In this document: positions 25,972-36,800 of the stretch, in pieces
How the letters are laid out: every line of letters begins with the position of its first letter
Numbering within the stretch: position 1 is the first letter of the stretch
Assembly (NCBI GenBank): GCA_964508135.1
Contig: CAZDSU010000019.1
Coordinates: 1 to 64,000 of the forward strand
Direction: 5' to 3'
Length of the DNA: 64,000 nucleotides
DNA from: UBA6168 sp964508135
Lineage (GTDB): Bacteria > Bacteroidota > Bacteroidia > Chitinophagales > Saprospiraceae
The notes under the pieces: generated by a model
What the model was told of the DNA's origin: nothing
What the model saw: only the letters and a program-made list of their open reading frames with translations
Databases searched by the model: none
Translations under genes and position numbers: made by a program

Positions 25972-28900
25972 ATGACCGTCAAATTCATACATCGCCCCAT
26001 CCTCTCCATCGTCATATCCACCTTCATCACGCTGCTGGGCGTATTGGCGCTGACGCAACTCCCCATGACCCTGTTCCCCAGCGTGGCACCGCCGGAGGTG
26101 AACGTGAGCGTGGAGTACACGGGCGCCAATGCCGAGACAGTGACGAAAGCCGCTCTCGTGCCGCTCGAACGTGCCATCAACGGTGTGCCCGGCATGAAGT
26201 ATATGTCCTCTGATGCCGGGAACGACGGCGTGGGCGTGGTGCAAATCATCTTTGAGGTGGGCACCAACCCCGACCTGGCGGCGGTCAACGTGCAGACCCG
26301 CGTGAGCGACGTCGTCGGGGAGTTGCCGGAGGAGGTCATCAAGGCGGGCGTCGCCATTGCGAAGGAGGAAAACGCCATGCTGTTGTACCTCAACATCTTC
26401 AGCCGTGACTCGACGCTGGACGAGAAGTTCCTCTACAATTTCACCGACATCAACGTGCTGGCGGAACTGAAGCGGGTGCCGGGCGTGGGCTTCGCCGACA
26501 TCCTCGGTGCCAAGGAGTACGCCATGAGGGTCTGGCTCAAGCCCGACAAAATGCTCACCTACGACATCAGCACCGAGGACGTGCTGGATGCCCTCTCCGA
26601 GCAGAACGTGGAAGCCGCCCCAGGCAAGGTCGGCGAAAGCAGCGACAAGACCGCCCAATCACTCCAATACGTCATCAAGTACACGGGCAAGTACAACACC
26701 GAGGAGCAGTACGCCAACATCCCCATCAAGTCAACCCCCGACGGGCAGATTTTGCGGATAATGGACATCGCCGAGGTGGAGTTCGGTACCACGTATTTCG
26801 ACGTGGAAGCCAAGCTGAACGGTAAGCCCTGCGCCGCCATTATGCTAAAGCAGTTGCCCGGCTCCAACGCCAGCGAGGTCATCGCCAACGTGAAAAAGCG
26901 CATGGCGGAAATCAAGCAAAGCACCTTCCTCCAAGGCATGGACTACGAGGTGAGCTACGACGTTTCCCGCTTCCTCGACGCCTCGGTGCATGAGGTCATC
27001 AAGACACTCATCGAGGCGTTCCTGCTGGTATCGCTGGTGGTGTTCATCTTCCTGCAAGACTGGCGCTCGACGCTTATCCCCGCCATCGCCGTGCCCGTTT
27101 CGCTGGTCGGCACCTTCCTTTTTATGCAGTTGTTCGGCTTCTCGCTGAACCTCGTCACCCTGTTCGCCCTCGTGCTCGCCATCGGTATCGTGGTGGACAA
27201 CGCCATCGTGGTCGTGGAAGCCGTACACGCCAAGATGGAGGGCGACCCCCACATCACGCCCATGCAGGCCACCGAGCAGGCGATGCACGAAATCAGCGGG
27301 GCCATCGTCGCCATCACGCTCGTCATGTCGGCGGTGTTCATCCCGGTGGCGTTCATGTCCGGCCCGGTCGGTATTTTTTACCGACAATTTTCGGTCACAA
27401 TGGCCATTTCCATCGTGCTGTCTGGCGTGGTGGCGCTCACGCTGACACCAGCGCTTTGTGCCATTTTGTTGAAAAACACGCACGGTAGCCATGCTGGGAA
27501 AAAGTCGTTGACCGCCAGCTTCTTCGCAGGTTTCAACCGCTGGTACGATGGGCTTTCCAACCACTACCAACGACTGCTCGGCACGCTGGCCAGCCGCCGG
27601 GTCGTCACCTTTGCCATACTAGCTGCCTTCTGTGCCGGTACTTGGGGGCTGGGCGGTATGTTGCCAACAGGCTTCATCCCAAATGAAGACCAGGGCACAT
27701 TTTACGCCAGCATCACCACGCCGTCCGGCTCCACCCTAGAACGCACAAAGGAGGTCGTGAACGAAATCCAACGGAACTGCGGGGGCATCGAAGCTATCGA
27801 ATCGGTCTCCACGCTGGCGGGAACGAACATCCTCTCTGACGGCACAGGCGCTACCTACGGCACATGTCTTGTTAATCTCAAGCCTTGGGACAAAAGGTCG
27901 GAATCGGTGGACGACGTGATTGCCATTTTGGAGGAAAAAACCGGGCATATCAAAGACGCCCAAATCGAGTTCTTCCCACCACCTGCCGTTCCTGGCTATG
28001 GCAATGCCAGTGGTTTCGAGCTGCGCCTGCTGGACAAGACGGGGAAGGACGATGCCAAAATCATGGAAGGCGTGGTGCAGCAGTTCGTCAAAGATTTGAA
28101 GGCACGACCCGAAATAGCCAGTGCATTTACCATCTTCGACGCCAGTTATCCACAGTACATGCTGCATATTGACAACGACAAGGCGGCGCAAAAAGGCGTG
28201 ACCGTGAATAATGCGATGGGCGCATTGCAGACCCTGCTCGGCTCGGAGTACGCCACCAACTTCATCCGTTTTGGGCAAATGTACAAGGTGATGGTACAGG
28301 CACTGCCGGAGTACCGGGCCAAACCGGAGGACATTCTGAAGCTCTACGTGAAAAACGACAAAGGGGAGATGGTGCCGCTTTCGGCGTTCATATCCATCGA
28401 AAAAATCTATGGCGTTGACCAAGTGACCCGTTACAATATGTACCCCTCTGCTGAGCTGAACGGCGAGGCAGCGCTGGGTTACAGCAGTGGCTCTGCCATC
28501 GCCGCCGTGCAGGAGGTGGCCAAAACCAAATTGCCGAAAGGCTACGACATAGACTGGGCGGGCATCACCCGTGACGAGGTGGCGACGGGCAACCAAGCCG
28601 TTTACATCTTCCTGATTTGCCTGCTGTTCGTTTACTTGTTGCTTGCTGCGCAATACGAGAGCTTCTTGCTGCCCATGCCCGTCATTCTCTCGCTGCCGAC
28701 AGGGGTGTTCGGTGCCTTCCTGTTACTATGGCTCATGGGCTTGGAGAACAACATCTACGCCCAGATTGCGATGGTGATGCTCATCGGCCTGCTGGGCAAA
28801 AACGCCATCCTCATCATCGAGTTCGCCTCCATGAAGCACAAGGAGGGCATGAGGCCGTTGCAGGCAGCAATAACCGGAGCCACGCTGCGCCTGCGCCCCA

Positions 28901-29157
28901 TCTTGATGACCTCGTTTGCCTTTATCGCCGGGCTGTTGCCGCTTCTGTTCGCCAACGGTGCCGGGGCGGTGGGCAACCGGACCATCGGCGCTGCGGCAGC
29001 GGGCGGTATGCTGTTCGGGACGGTCTTCGGCGTCATCCTCGTGCCGGGGCTGTATGTGATTTTCGCCACGCTTTCGGAGTTTTTTGTAAAAAAAGCGAAG
29101 GAAGAACACGTGGAAATCACGGAGGAAATTCCATTGACTGAAGAAGTGGAAGCGTGA
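25972..29157 (+). CDS. RND multidrug efflux pump (AcrB/MexF, HAE1 family)
   Basis: A 1061-residue inner-membrane pump. HAE1 features: FIHRPILSIVISTFITLLG at the N-terminus, TQLPMTLFPSVAPPEVNVS, a helix-4 motif AIGIVVDNAIVVVEAVHAKM and the helix-10 Lys in GLLGKNAILIIEFASMKHKE, with RLRPILMTSFAFIAG near the end. In AcrB the helix-4 pair is Asp-Asp; here it is Asp-Asn, a form I have often seen in Bacteroidota pumps. Such pumps exchange protons for drugs, bile acids or lipids. The C-terminus is acidic. An outer-membrane channel gene follows 143 bp later. Confidence 0.94.
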   Translation: MTVKFIHRPILSIVISTFITLLGVLALTQLPMTLFPSVAPPEVNVSVEYTGANAETVTKAALVPLERAINGVPGMKYMSSDAGNDGVGVVQIIFEVGTNPDLAAVNVQTRVSDVVGELPEEVIKAGVAIAKEENAMLLYLNIFSRDSTLDEKFLYNFTDINVLAELKRVPGVGFADILGAKEYAMRVWLKPDKMLTYDISTEDVLDALSEQNVEAAPGKVGESSDKTAQSLQYVIKYTGKYNTEEQYANIPIKSTPDGQILRIMDIAEVEFGTTYFDVEAKLNGKPCAAIMLKQLPGSNASEVIANVKKRMAEIKQSTFLQGMDYEVSYDVSRFLDASVHEVIKTLIEAFLLVSLVVFIFLQDWRSTLIPAIAVPVSLVGTFLFMQLFGFSLNLVTLFALVLAIGIVVDNAIVVVEAVHAKMEGDPHITPMQATEQAMHEISGAIVAITLVMSAVFIPVAFMSGPVGIFYRQFSVTMAISIVLSGVVALTLTPALCAILLKNTHGSHAGKKSLTASFFAGFNRWYDGLSNHYQRLLGTLASRRVVTFAILAAFCAGTWGLGGMLPTGFIPNEDQGTFYASITTPSGSTLERTKEVVNEIQRNCGGIEAIESVSTLAGTNILSDGTGATYGTCLVNLKPWDKRSESVDDVIAILEEKTGHIKDAQIEFFPPPAVPGYGNASGFELRLLDKTGKDDAKIMEGVVQQFVKDLKARPEIASAFTIFDASYPQYMLHIDNDKAAQKGVTVNNAMGALQTLLGSEYATNFIRFGQMYKVMVQALPEYRAKPEDILKLYVKNDKGEMVPLSAFISIEKIYGVDQVTRYNMYPSAELNGEAALGYSSGSAIAAVQEVAKTKLPKGYDIDWAGITRDEVATGNQAVYIFLICLLFVYLLLAAQYESFLLPMPVILSLPTGVFGAFLLLWLMGLENNIYAQIAMVMLIGLLGKNAILIIEFASMKHKEGMRPLQAAITGATLRLRPILMTSFAFIAGLLPLLFANGAGAVGNRTIGAAAAGGMLFGTVFGVILVPGLYVIFATLSEFFVKKAKEEHVEITEEIPLTEEVEA

Positions 29158-29300
29158 GTGAGCGAGTGTGGGCTTATACAAAGGTTGGGAAAACCGGGCA
29201 GCGTGTTGTTGCCCGGCTCCCAATCTGCCTTTTTGCAAAATTTCCTGATTGACGCTTAAAAAACAAGGGTCAAGCAGACCAATCAAATTGAAAAAAAGCA

Positions 29301-30734
29301 ATGCAAAATATATCCAAGATTATCCTTCTCGCTGCCCTTGCCAGTCTTTGGTTAGGCAGTTGCAAACCCGTCGAAGTGCTGCGGCAGGACACGCTCCTGC
29401 CAATGCCTTCGGCATTCCAATCCAACGCCGCCGATTCCACCAACTCGGCAATCATCAACTGGCGGGAATACTTCAACGACCCCTTCCTCGTCGGGTTAAT
29501 TGACACTGCCCTCACCAACAACCTCGACCTGAAAATCGCCATGCAGCGAATCGAGGCGGCACGGGCGGGCGTGTTGGCGGCAAACGGTGCATTGCGCCCC
29601 ACCGTGGAGGCGGCGGGTGCTGCCGGACTGACCAAGTTTGGCCGCTACACCATGGACGGCGCTGGCAACCGCAACACGGAAATGATTGGCGGGAAAGACA
29701 TTCCCGTTCACTTGCCCGATTTTTTCGTCGGTTTACAGAGCAGTTGGGAAATTGATGCATGGGGCAAACTGAAGAACCGTCGGCAAGCAGCCGCTGCTCG
29801 CTTTTTGGCGAGCGTGGAGGGTCGCAACTTCGTGCAAACGAGCCTTGTCGCAGAAATAGCCGCCGCCTACTACGACCTCTTATCGCTCGATGCCAGCCTC
29901 GCCATCATTGACGAGAACATCGGCATCCAGCAGAACGCCCTCCAACTGGTGCGGGTGCAAAAGGAGGCGGGCGTGGCTAATGAACTGGCCGTGGAGCAGT
30001 TCGAAGCACAACTACTTGGCTTGCGTGGCATGAGGCTGGAGGCGCAGCAAATGATTTTGGGAAACGAGAGCCGCATCAACTACCTGCTGGGGCGCTACCC
30101 GCAGCCCGTCGGGCGGGGCAGCGCCGACCTGCTGGCGGTGGTGCCCGCACCACTGGTGTCGGGCGTGCCTACCCAGTTGCTCCGCAACCGCCCCGACATC
30201 CGGGCGGCGGAACTGGAACTCGCTGCATCCAAGGCCGACCTCAACGCTGCACGGGCGCTTTTTTATCCAACGGTCGAAATCAACGGGCTGTTGGGAGTGC
30301 AAGCGTTCCGCCCCGATTTGCTGGTGACGAAACCGGCCTCGCTGGCCTACGGACTGCTCGGTGGCCTGGCCGCCCCGCTCATTAACCGAAGGGCAATTCA
30401 GGCTGAATTCAACGCCGCCGATGCTTACCAGTTGGAGGCACTGTACGCTTACCAGCAAGCCATCCTCGGCGGCTACGTGGAAGTCCACAACGGGTTGGCG
30501 GGCCTCCGCAACCTCCAGCGCTCCCTCGACCTGAAACGCTCGGAGGCGGAGGTGTTCACCCGTTCCATTGCTACTTCCAACGACCTGTTTCGCACAAGCC
30601 GGGCCACCTATTTGGAGGTGCTGTTTGCGCAGCAAAACGCCCTGAACACCCGGCTGGAACTAGTGGAGATGAAACAGCGGGAATTGATGTTGGGGGTGGG
30701 GGTTTATCGGGCGCTGGGGGGTGGGTGGCGGTAG
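29301..30734 (+). CDS. outer-membrane efflux lipoprotein (OprM/NodT family)
   Basis: A 477-residue channel subunit. The signal ends in lipobox WLGSC. The OprM/CmeC signature is seen in WREYFNDPFLVGLIDTAL, NLDLKIAMQRIEAARAGV, FFVGLQSSWEIDAWGKLKNR, LRNRPDIRAAELELAASKAD and FYPTVEINGLLG. Two OEP repeats and full length indicate a complete gene. It completes the second RND system. Confidence 0.94.
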   Translation: MQNISKIILLAALASLWLGSCKPVEVLRQDTLLPMPSAFQSNAADSTNSAIINWREYFNDPFLVGLIDTALTNNLDLKIAMQRIEAARAGVLAANGALRPTVEAAGAAGLTKFGRYTMDGAGNRNTEMIGGKDIPVHLPDFFVGLQSSWEIDAWGKLKNRRQAAAARFLASVEGRNFVQTSLVAEIAAAYYDLLSLDASLAIIDENIGIQQNALQLVRVQKEAGVANELAVEQFEAQLLGLRGMRLEAQQMILGNESRINYLLGRYPQPVGRGSADLLAVVPAPLVSGVPTQLLRNRPDIRAAELELAASKADLNAARALFYPTVEINGLLGVQAFRPDLLVTKPASLAYGLLGGLAAPLINRRAIQAEFNAADAYQLEALYAYQQAILGGYVEVHNGLAGLRNLQRSLDLKRSEAEVFTRSIATSNDLFRTSRATYLEVLFAQQNALNTRLELVEMKQRELMLGVGVYRALGGGWR

Positions 30735-30891
30735 GGGGATTGGAAATTGGGAAATTAGAAATTGAGGGGGATGGGGACTTACTTGGAATATACCCTAAAG
30801 CCCCTCAATTTTCGGTTTGAACCGCTGCCGTTTTTGGCGTCTTCTGGGTTTTCCCTAATTTCGATTTCCTTTTCACTCAAAATACAACGAC
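30735..30891. repeat. gap with AATTTC-type palindrome
   Basis: GGAAATTGGGAAATTAGAAA at the left and CCCTAATTTCGATTTCC at the right are near complements, and GAGGGG/CCCCTC pair inside. It is another dispersed palindromic repeat, degenerate in the middle. Confidence 0.5.
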
Positions 30892-31479
30892 ATGAGCAAA
30901 ATTCTCGAACTCGACATCGTGCTGCAAGGCAGCAAGCCCAAAATCTGGCGGCGGGTACTCGTGCCCGACGACATGAACTTCTATGAACTTCACTTCGTCA
31001 TCCAGTTTGCGATGGGCTGGACGCACAGCCACCTACACCAGTTCATCGTCGGCAGGTACCAGCGGCGCATTGGGATACCCTTCGAGGATGATGAAGAAAT
31101 GGAAGACAGCCGTGAACTTAAAATCAACTCCATCCTGAATGCGCCAAAATCCAAAATCGTGTACGAGTACGATTTCGGCGACAGTTGGGAACACCTCGTG
31201 GAGGTGAAAAAACTGCACGAACCCGAAGCCGGGAAAACCTACCCCGTGCTGATTGGCGGGAAGATGGCTTGCCCGCCGGAGGATTGCGGCGGCATCTGGG
31301 GCTATCAGGATTTGGTGGAAAAAATGAAACAGAAAGGCACCGACGAGTACGAGGAACTGGTCGAGTGGCTTGGCGGGGAATTCGACCCTGAGGAATTTGA
31401 CATGGACGAAATCAACGAAGAATATTTCAAGGACTTCAAAAAGGAAATGACGGAATGGGATGGTTTGGCGGGGTTTTGA
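30892..31479 (+). CDS. plasmid pRiA4b ORF-3-like protein
   Basis: 195 residues, cytoplasmic. It matches the pRiA4b ORF-3 (IS1096 passenger TnpR-like) family: LQGSKPKIWRRVLVPDDMNF, a WTHSHLHQFIV block, YEYDFGDSWEHLVEV and CPPEDCGGIWGYQDL. The family is widespread, occurs on plasmids and chromosomes, and has no proven biochemical function. Acidic C-terminus. No transposase is nearby, so the mobile-element name should not be over-read. Confidence 0.9.
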   Translation: MSKILELDIVLQGSKPKIWRRVLVPDDMNFYELHFVIQFAMGWTHSHLHQFIVGRYQRRIGIPFEDDEEMEDSRELKINSILNAPKSKIVYEYDFGDSWEHLVEVKKLHEPEAGKTYPVLIGGKMACPPEDCGGIWGYQDLVEKMKQKGTDEYEELVEWLGGEFDPEEFDMDEINEEYFKDFKKEMTEWDGLAGF

Positions 31480-31553
31480 CAACTAATATGGTATGAAATA
31501 AAGCTGAGGCATGGTTTCACACGACGCTGTTTCACATTTTCAAATAAGATTTC

Positions 31554-32972
31554 ATGGAAAAAATCATTTCAATACTAACCTTTCTAACCCTCCTCGCCAC
31601 CTCGCTCCCCGCCCAAACCACCTGCGACATCCGGGTGAAAATGTCCGGCTACACCGCCGACACGCTCTGGTTCGGAAGTATCTTTGGAAAGCGGGCAGAA
31701 CCCGATTTCCATGCGTTGAAAGGAGCGGACGGCTACTTCCACCTCGCAACCGACAAGCCATTGGCTACGGGGCTGTACGCCATCATTTTCAAAAAAGGCG
31801 GCAGCCAACAGTTCATGTCGTGCTGGCTGGCAGAGGGGCAGCGCAGCTTCTCCATCGAGACGGACTTCTACCGAATGGCGTCGTCCACCACCGTGAAGGG
31901 GTCGGCGGAGAACGAGGCGCTGTACGACTACTTCCGCCGCTACTACGCCCTTACCGACAGCCTCGACGACCTGACCAACCATTGGAAGTCCATGCAGGAC
32001 GAGCCGTCGTACCGTGCCTATGTGCGGGGGCAGGAGGCGCTGCGGGCGTATCAGGAGACTTTTTTGAAAAAACACCCCAACTCGCTTACGGCGGAACTGG
32101 TGCGGCAGACGCTTTTCCTCATGCCGCCCCAACAACCGGAACTGCACGCCGATTGGCAGGCCGAAGACGCCGACCACCACGCTTTTTTGCGCCAGCACTA
32201 CTTCGACCGCATGGATTTGTCGAGCGAAAACTTCCTGAAATATCCGCTCTGGGTGGATCGCACGGACTACTATTTTTCCAAGCTGCCTCCGGCCGTGCCG
32301 GACAGCCTGGTAGCAATGGTTGAAGACGTGCTGAACCGCTTCCAGCCCAACGTGGACGCTTACCAATACTACGTCGGCTACGTAATGAACTCCCTCGCCC
32401 GGATGAGCCGCTTCCGTACCGACGAGGCTTTCGTGCCCCTCGTGCACACCCACCTTGACGGCGGCAAATGGGGCTTCCTCTCCGAAGACCGCCAGCGCCG
32501 CTACCGGGACGACGCCAACCGCATGGAGCCGCTTTTTGTGGGCAAAAAATGCCCCGCCGTCACGCTCTACGACAGGGACGCCAAGCCCGTGCCCATCCTC
32601 GACGTGCCAGCCGACTATACCCTGCTGATGTTTTGGCTTTACGATTGCGGGCATTGCAAAAAGGAAATCCCGGTGGTGAAAAACCTCTACGAACGGTTCA
32701 AGGGCAAGGGCTTGAAGGTGCTGTCCATCTGCGGCAAGAGCGGCGAGGAGGAGACGCCCAAGTGCTGGGAGTTCACGCAGACGATGCAAATGCCTGAAGA
32801 CTGGCTGCTGCTGCACGACCCGCAGCGCCGCTCCCGTTTTTCCTCCCTGCTCAACGTGCGCTCTTATCCCCGTTTGATTTTATTGGATAAAGAAAAGAAC
32901 ATCGTTTACAAGCAAGTTGGGGATGTGCCGGAGGATGTACTGGAGCGAGAGTTGGAAAGAGTTGTGAGATAA
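31554..32972 (+). CDS. DUF5106/thioredoxin-like periplasmic redox protein
   Basis: A 472-residue exported protein. Signal peptide residues 1-21 (ending SLPAQ). The N-terminal 300 or so residues resemble the DUF4369/DUF5106 modules that precede TlpA-like thioredoxins in Bacteroidota. The C-terminal AhpC/TSA-thioredoxin domain has FWLYDCGHCKKEIPVVKNLY with active site CGHC, and YPRLILLDKEKNIVYK with the cis-Pro. A role in periplasmic disulfide reduction or cytochrome maturation is inferred from the family. The truncated CNNM gene begins 9 nt after its stop. Confidence 0.87.
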   Translation: MEKIISILTFLTLLATSLPAQTTCDIRVKMSGYTADTLWFGSIFGKRAEPDFHALKGADGYFHLATDKPLATGLYAIIFKKGGSQQFMSCWLAEGQRSFSIETDFYRMASSTTVKGSAENEALYDYFRRYYALTDSLDDLTNHWKSMQDEPSYRAYVRGQEALRAYQETFLKKHPNSLTAELVRQTLFLMPPQQPELHADWQAEDADHHAFLRQHYFDRMDLSSENFLKYPLWVDRTDYYFSKLPPAVPDSLVAMVEDVLNRFQPNVDAYQYYVGYVMNSLARMSRFRTDEAFVPLVHTHLDGGKWGFLSEDRQRRYRDDANRMEPLFVGKKCPAVTLYDRDAKPVPILDVPADYTLLMFWLYDCGHCKKEIPVVKNLYERFKGKGLKVLSICGKSGEEETPKCWEFTQTMQMPEDWLLLHDPQRRSRFSSLLNVRSYPRLILLDKEKNIVYKQVGDVPEDVLERELERVVR

Positions 32973-32981
32973 TTCCCATAT

Positions 32982-33599
32982 TTGCTTTTCTACCCAAAAT
33001 CAACATCCTTGGAACTCCTCATCATACTCCTTTTCAATCTCATCAATGCTGTTTTCGCCCTGTCGGAAATCGCCCTCGTGTCCGTAAAGCGGCAGCGTAT
33101 GGTGCAGCTCGCCGAGTCTGGCAATGCCAAGGCCAAAACCGTCCTCGAACTCCTGAAGAACCCCGAAGGCTTCTTGTCGGCGGTGCAAATTGGCATCACG
33201 CTCATCGGCATCGTGTCCGGCGTATATGGCGGTGCCACGCTCACCGACAATTTCCGCCCGGTGGTGGAGCAGGTGGAGGTGCTGCGGCCCTACGCCCATA
33301 CCATCGCCTACGTGCTGGTCGTGGCACTCATCACCTACTTGTCCATCGTCATCGGGGAGCTGATACCCAAGACGCTCGCCATGAAGTTTGCCGAACCGGT
33401 GGCATTGAGTATCGGCGGGTTTATCCGGGTGTTCAGCCGCATTACCTACCCCTTCGTCTGGCTGCTGACGACCTCCACCAATCTGGTCTTCAAGCTGTTC
33501 GGCGTGAAGCCCTTGGCAGAAGAAAAAATCACAGAAGATGAACTCCGCCACTTCATCAAGACCGCCGGGAATTTGGAAAAGGAAATCGGGATTGCTTAA
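32982..33599 (+). pseudogene. truncated CNNM/CorC-type membrane protein
   Basis: 205 codons with the DUF21 (CNNM) transmembrane domain: LFNLINAVFALSEIALVSVK, GFLSAVQIGITLIGIVSGVY, IVIGELIPKTLAMKFAEPVA and KITEDELRHFIKTAGN. Full-length relatives are about 420-440 residues with two CBS domains and a CorC/HlyC domain; all of that is missing. The frame ends at the junction with a 147-bp repeat also found at the end of fbaB, and its last residues (LEKEIGIA) mirror those of the aldolase. No ATG start exists; a TTG at 32982 or 33009 would be needed. Probably a broken gene, once a divalent-ion transporter-like protein. Confidence 0.8.
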
Positions 33600-33717
33600 A
33601 AAGGAATCGGCTTGAGGAATCATCCGTTTTCCGCCCACAGCATTGAAATGATTTCTGAGCGTGGAAGCGGTTTTTTTTCCAAAATGCCTTGCTGCAATTC
33701 CTGAAAACGGAGCATGA
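33571..33717. repeat. 147-bp direct repeat, copy 2
   Basis: Starts ATTTGGAAAAGGAAATCGGG and ends GAAAACGGAGCATGA, matching 23508-23654 at almost every position. It replaces the second half of the CNNM gene. Confidence 0.85.
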
Positions 33718-33792
33718 ATATCAGGTGGCGATGCTGAGTAGAGAGGTCAGTATGCCTGAGTGCGGCCGTTCTTACCGATTCAACAACACAAA

Positions 33793-33825
33793 AAAGCCCG
33801 ATGGAAGCGTATCCACCGGGGCTTA
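33793..33825 (-). terminator. terminator of the giant surface-protein gene
   Basis: On the minus strand AAGCCCCGGTGGA, a tacgct loop and TCCATCGGGCTT are followed by TTTTTTG, about 40 bp after the stop codon of the 3514-residue gene. Confidence 0.85.
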
Positions 33826-33865
33826 ATTTTGTTATCAAAGTAAGTTTAAAGAATCCAGTAATCCC

Positions 33866-36800
33866 TTAGTTCTGGCATGGCCCGCAAGTAGCGCCTTCTG
33901 CGAAGTAAGTTGGCCACAGCCACAAAGAAATGTATCTCGTCTTCTGGTCAATACTACCGGGGTTGGAGCAGATGGTAATCTTGCCATCCCCGTCGGTGTC
34001 CTCGCAAGGGCAGACGCTGACGGAGGAGCTTGGCACGCAAGGGTTTAAGTCGCTTTGGTCAAACAACTGGTGCGTCACTGGATAGTTTTCAAAATAGCCA
34101 TCCCCATCTTGGTCAACCGGAGTACAACTACCCATTGATGGGTTCGGGTCACAGGCATTGAGCGGATTGCTGTCCGTTCCTGCGTGGTAGATTCCATCGA
34201 AACCGGTTTCCTCACCATCCGAAATGCCGTCGCTGTCACTATCGCTCGAAGTACTGAAATCGCTGACATCGTTCACGTCAGCCACACCGTCATTGTCGTC
34301 ATCGAGGTCGAAGGCATTGATGATGCCGTCGCCGTCAAAGTCGCACAGAGAGGTCGTAGAAGTTGGGCTGCAACGGTCCAATGGGTTGCTCTCGTTGCCA
34401 TCCTGAACCCCGTTTTTGTTGCTATCTTCCTGGCCGTCCTTGAGGCCATCGCCGTCTGTGTCTTGTACCAGTGGGTTGGTATCCTCGCTTGGGTTGTACC
34501 TACCGTCGCCACCACATTCTACGTTGTCACTGATGCCGTCTGCATCGCTGTCACTGTTCGGGTTGTACGGGTTGATGTCGTCAACGTCGTACACACCGTC
34601 GTTGTCGTCGTCAAGGTCAAGGTCGTTGATGGTGCCATCGTCGTCAAAGTCGCAGGTGGCCACGGTCTTGTCGTCGCCGCACCTTGGAGCCGCCGAAGGG
34701 TGGTTTGTTTCAGGCAGCTTGTCTCCGACCACGAAGTTTGCAAAGCTGTTTGCGTTTTCAGAATTGGACAAAGTCGTATGAATCAACATGGCGCTCTTGT
34801 CGTTGCCCGGCCCTTGAAAGATGCTGTTTCCATCGAGGTCAAAGTCGGTCATTACGTAACCCGAGCTGATATAATTGGCCAACAAAGTGGTATTGTTGGT
34901 GTTCATCACGATGTGGAAGAACAGGGTCAGCACGTCGTTGCTAGGGCCTTGGTACACTGTTTGGCGGTTGCTGTTAAAGTCACCGGCCCACAATGCCATT
35001 TCGCCACCGCCGACGTCAACCCTTGAGTTTGAGCCTTTGGTTTTAAGCGTCGGGTCGGTAAAATCGAACAGGGTGACAGTTTTTGAAAGTAAAAAAAAGT
35101 TTTCCGTGACCACACCGAGGTGGTTTCGGTGACGAAGGGCCACGTAATAGTTCCCACTGCGCACCAAGTTGAACGACAAAATACTGTCGCCATTCGGCAT
35201 GATCACATCCCCGTCACGTTGCAGCAAAGCAGAACGGGTTGCTACAATACTGTCGGGCTTTGCGAGATGTCGAAGCTCGATAAGCACCCAGTCAACTATA
35301 GCATTTTCACCGGTTAATGTAAAAGCTGCAGGGTCACAGACCTCCGTACCACCTTCGTTGGCAAGCTTGAAAAGGTCAATTGACTTGTATGGCTCATCGG
35401 TGGGGATAACCCCTTTTGCACGAAGGCCGTCCTTCATCAAATCGGAGTTGCCAGTGCCGACGGTTGGCCCCTGAAGCAAGGCTCTTACTTGTATTTTCAC
35501 TCCCACACAACTGCTGCTGATGAAGGGGTCGCAAGCGTCCCGGGGGTTGCTTTCACCAAAGTCCACGATGCCGTCAAAGTTGAGGTCTTCCAGGTTGTCG
35601 GCCAGCAAGTCCCCATCGGTATCAACGAGGATTGGGCTGGTTTCTCCCTCGTCGAAGAAGCCGTTTTGGTTGGTATCTTCGATGCCGTCGGGCAGGCCAT
35701 CGCCGTCAGTATCCACGTTGAGCGGGTTCATTTCATTCGTTTCCACAATACCGTTTCGGTTTCTGTCCTCAAGGTCGTCACGGACACCGTCGCCGTCACT
35801 GTCCAAATCCCGGAAATTCAGGATGCCATCGCCATCGTCGTCCACGTCTGGCTGGCCGTTTACCTCACCAATCATGCCGTCTGTGATTACAGTTATGTAT
35901 GGGCTGGTATCGGTATCCGAATCGTCCGTTGGTTCACCGTCGTTGTTGGTGCCATCTGGGTCTGTGCTTACAAAACCAATGGAAGCAAGTCCATCGTGGA
36001 ACCCATCGTCGTTGTTGTCAATCAGGACGTCGATCATTCCGTCCCCATCTTGGTCGAAGGAAAACATCCTCAGTTCTGCCATATCCCGAATACCGTCACC
36101 GTCCGTATCCAAATCCCGGAAATTGAGCAGGTTGTCGTTGTCGTCATCGCCAACCAAATAAACAGTCCCATCATTGTTCACGTCTTCTGGACGACCGTCA
36201 ATTACGACCCCATCAGGTTCGGTGCGAACTCTTGGCCTTGCCACAAAATCATCGTGGAACCCATCTCTTGCGGCATCATCAAACTCGGTGAGCAGGTCAA
36301 CCCTGCCATCCCCGTTCTCATCCACACCACCCACTTCTATCAAATCGGGAATACCATCATTGTCGCTGTCGAGGTCAAGGAAGTCGGGTATCCCGTCGCT
36401 ATCGTAGTCGGGATTGGTACTTGGGTCGCCACCCGAATAATCAATGCCATCGTATTTGATAAGTGCCCTGGAAGGATTCTCGTCGCCAGGGATTACATCC
36501 TCATCCGGGTCATAAACACTGGCATACCCATCAGAGTCGCCATCCTCCATCGAGGTTGGGTCACTGGGTATTGGGTAGTCAATTCGGCCATTGCCGTCAT
36601 TGTCCACACCACCAGCTTCTATCAGGTCAGGGATGCCATCATTGTCGCTGTCCAGGTCGGTGAAGTTGAGCATACCGTCTCCGTCCGGGTCAAGCACTGT
36701 GGTGTTGAAAATGACGCTGGTCGTTACGCTTGCGTTGTTGTCGTTGGCATCATAACCGTAGGTGTAGCCGTCGCCATCGTTGTCCCAGCCCAATTGAAGG

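Noticed and set aside
30892..31479. Transposon resolvase
   Set aside because: The pRiA4b ORF-3 family is sometimes labelled TnpR, but no serine-recombinase motif or transposase neighbour is present.
31584..32816. 410-codon minus-strand frame
   Set aside because: Antisense to the DUF5106/thioredoxin gene, which has signal peptide and active-site evidence.
33620..33838. 72-codon minus-strand frame over repeat copy 2
   Set aside because: Partly repeated at copy 1 (FQELQQGIL...), but it crosses the adhesin terminator and has no start context or known family. It could be a relic of a mobile gene; not enough to call.
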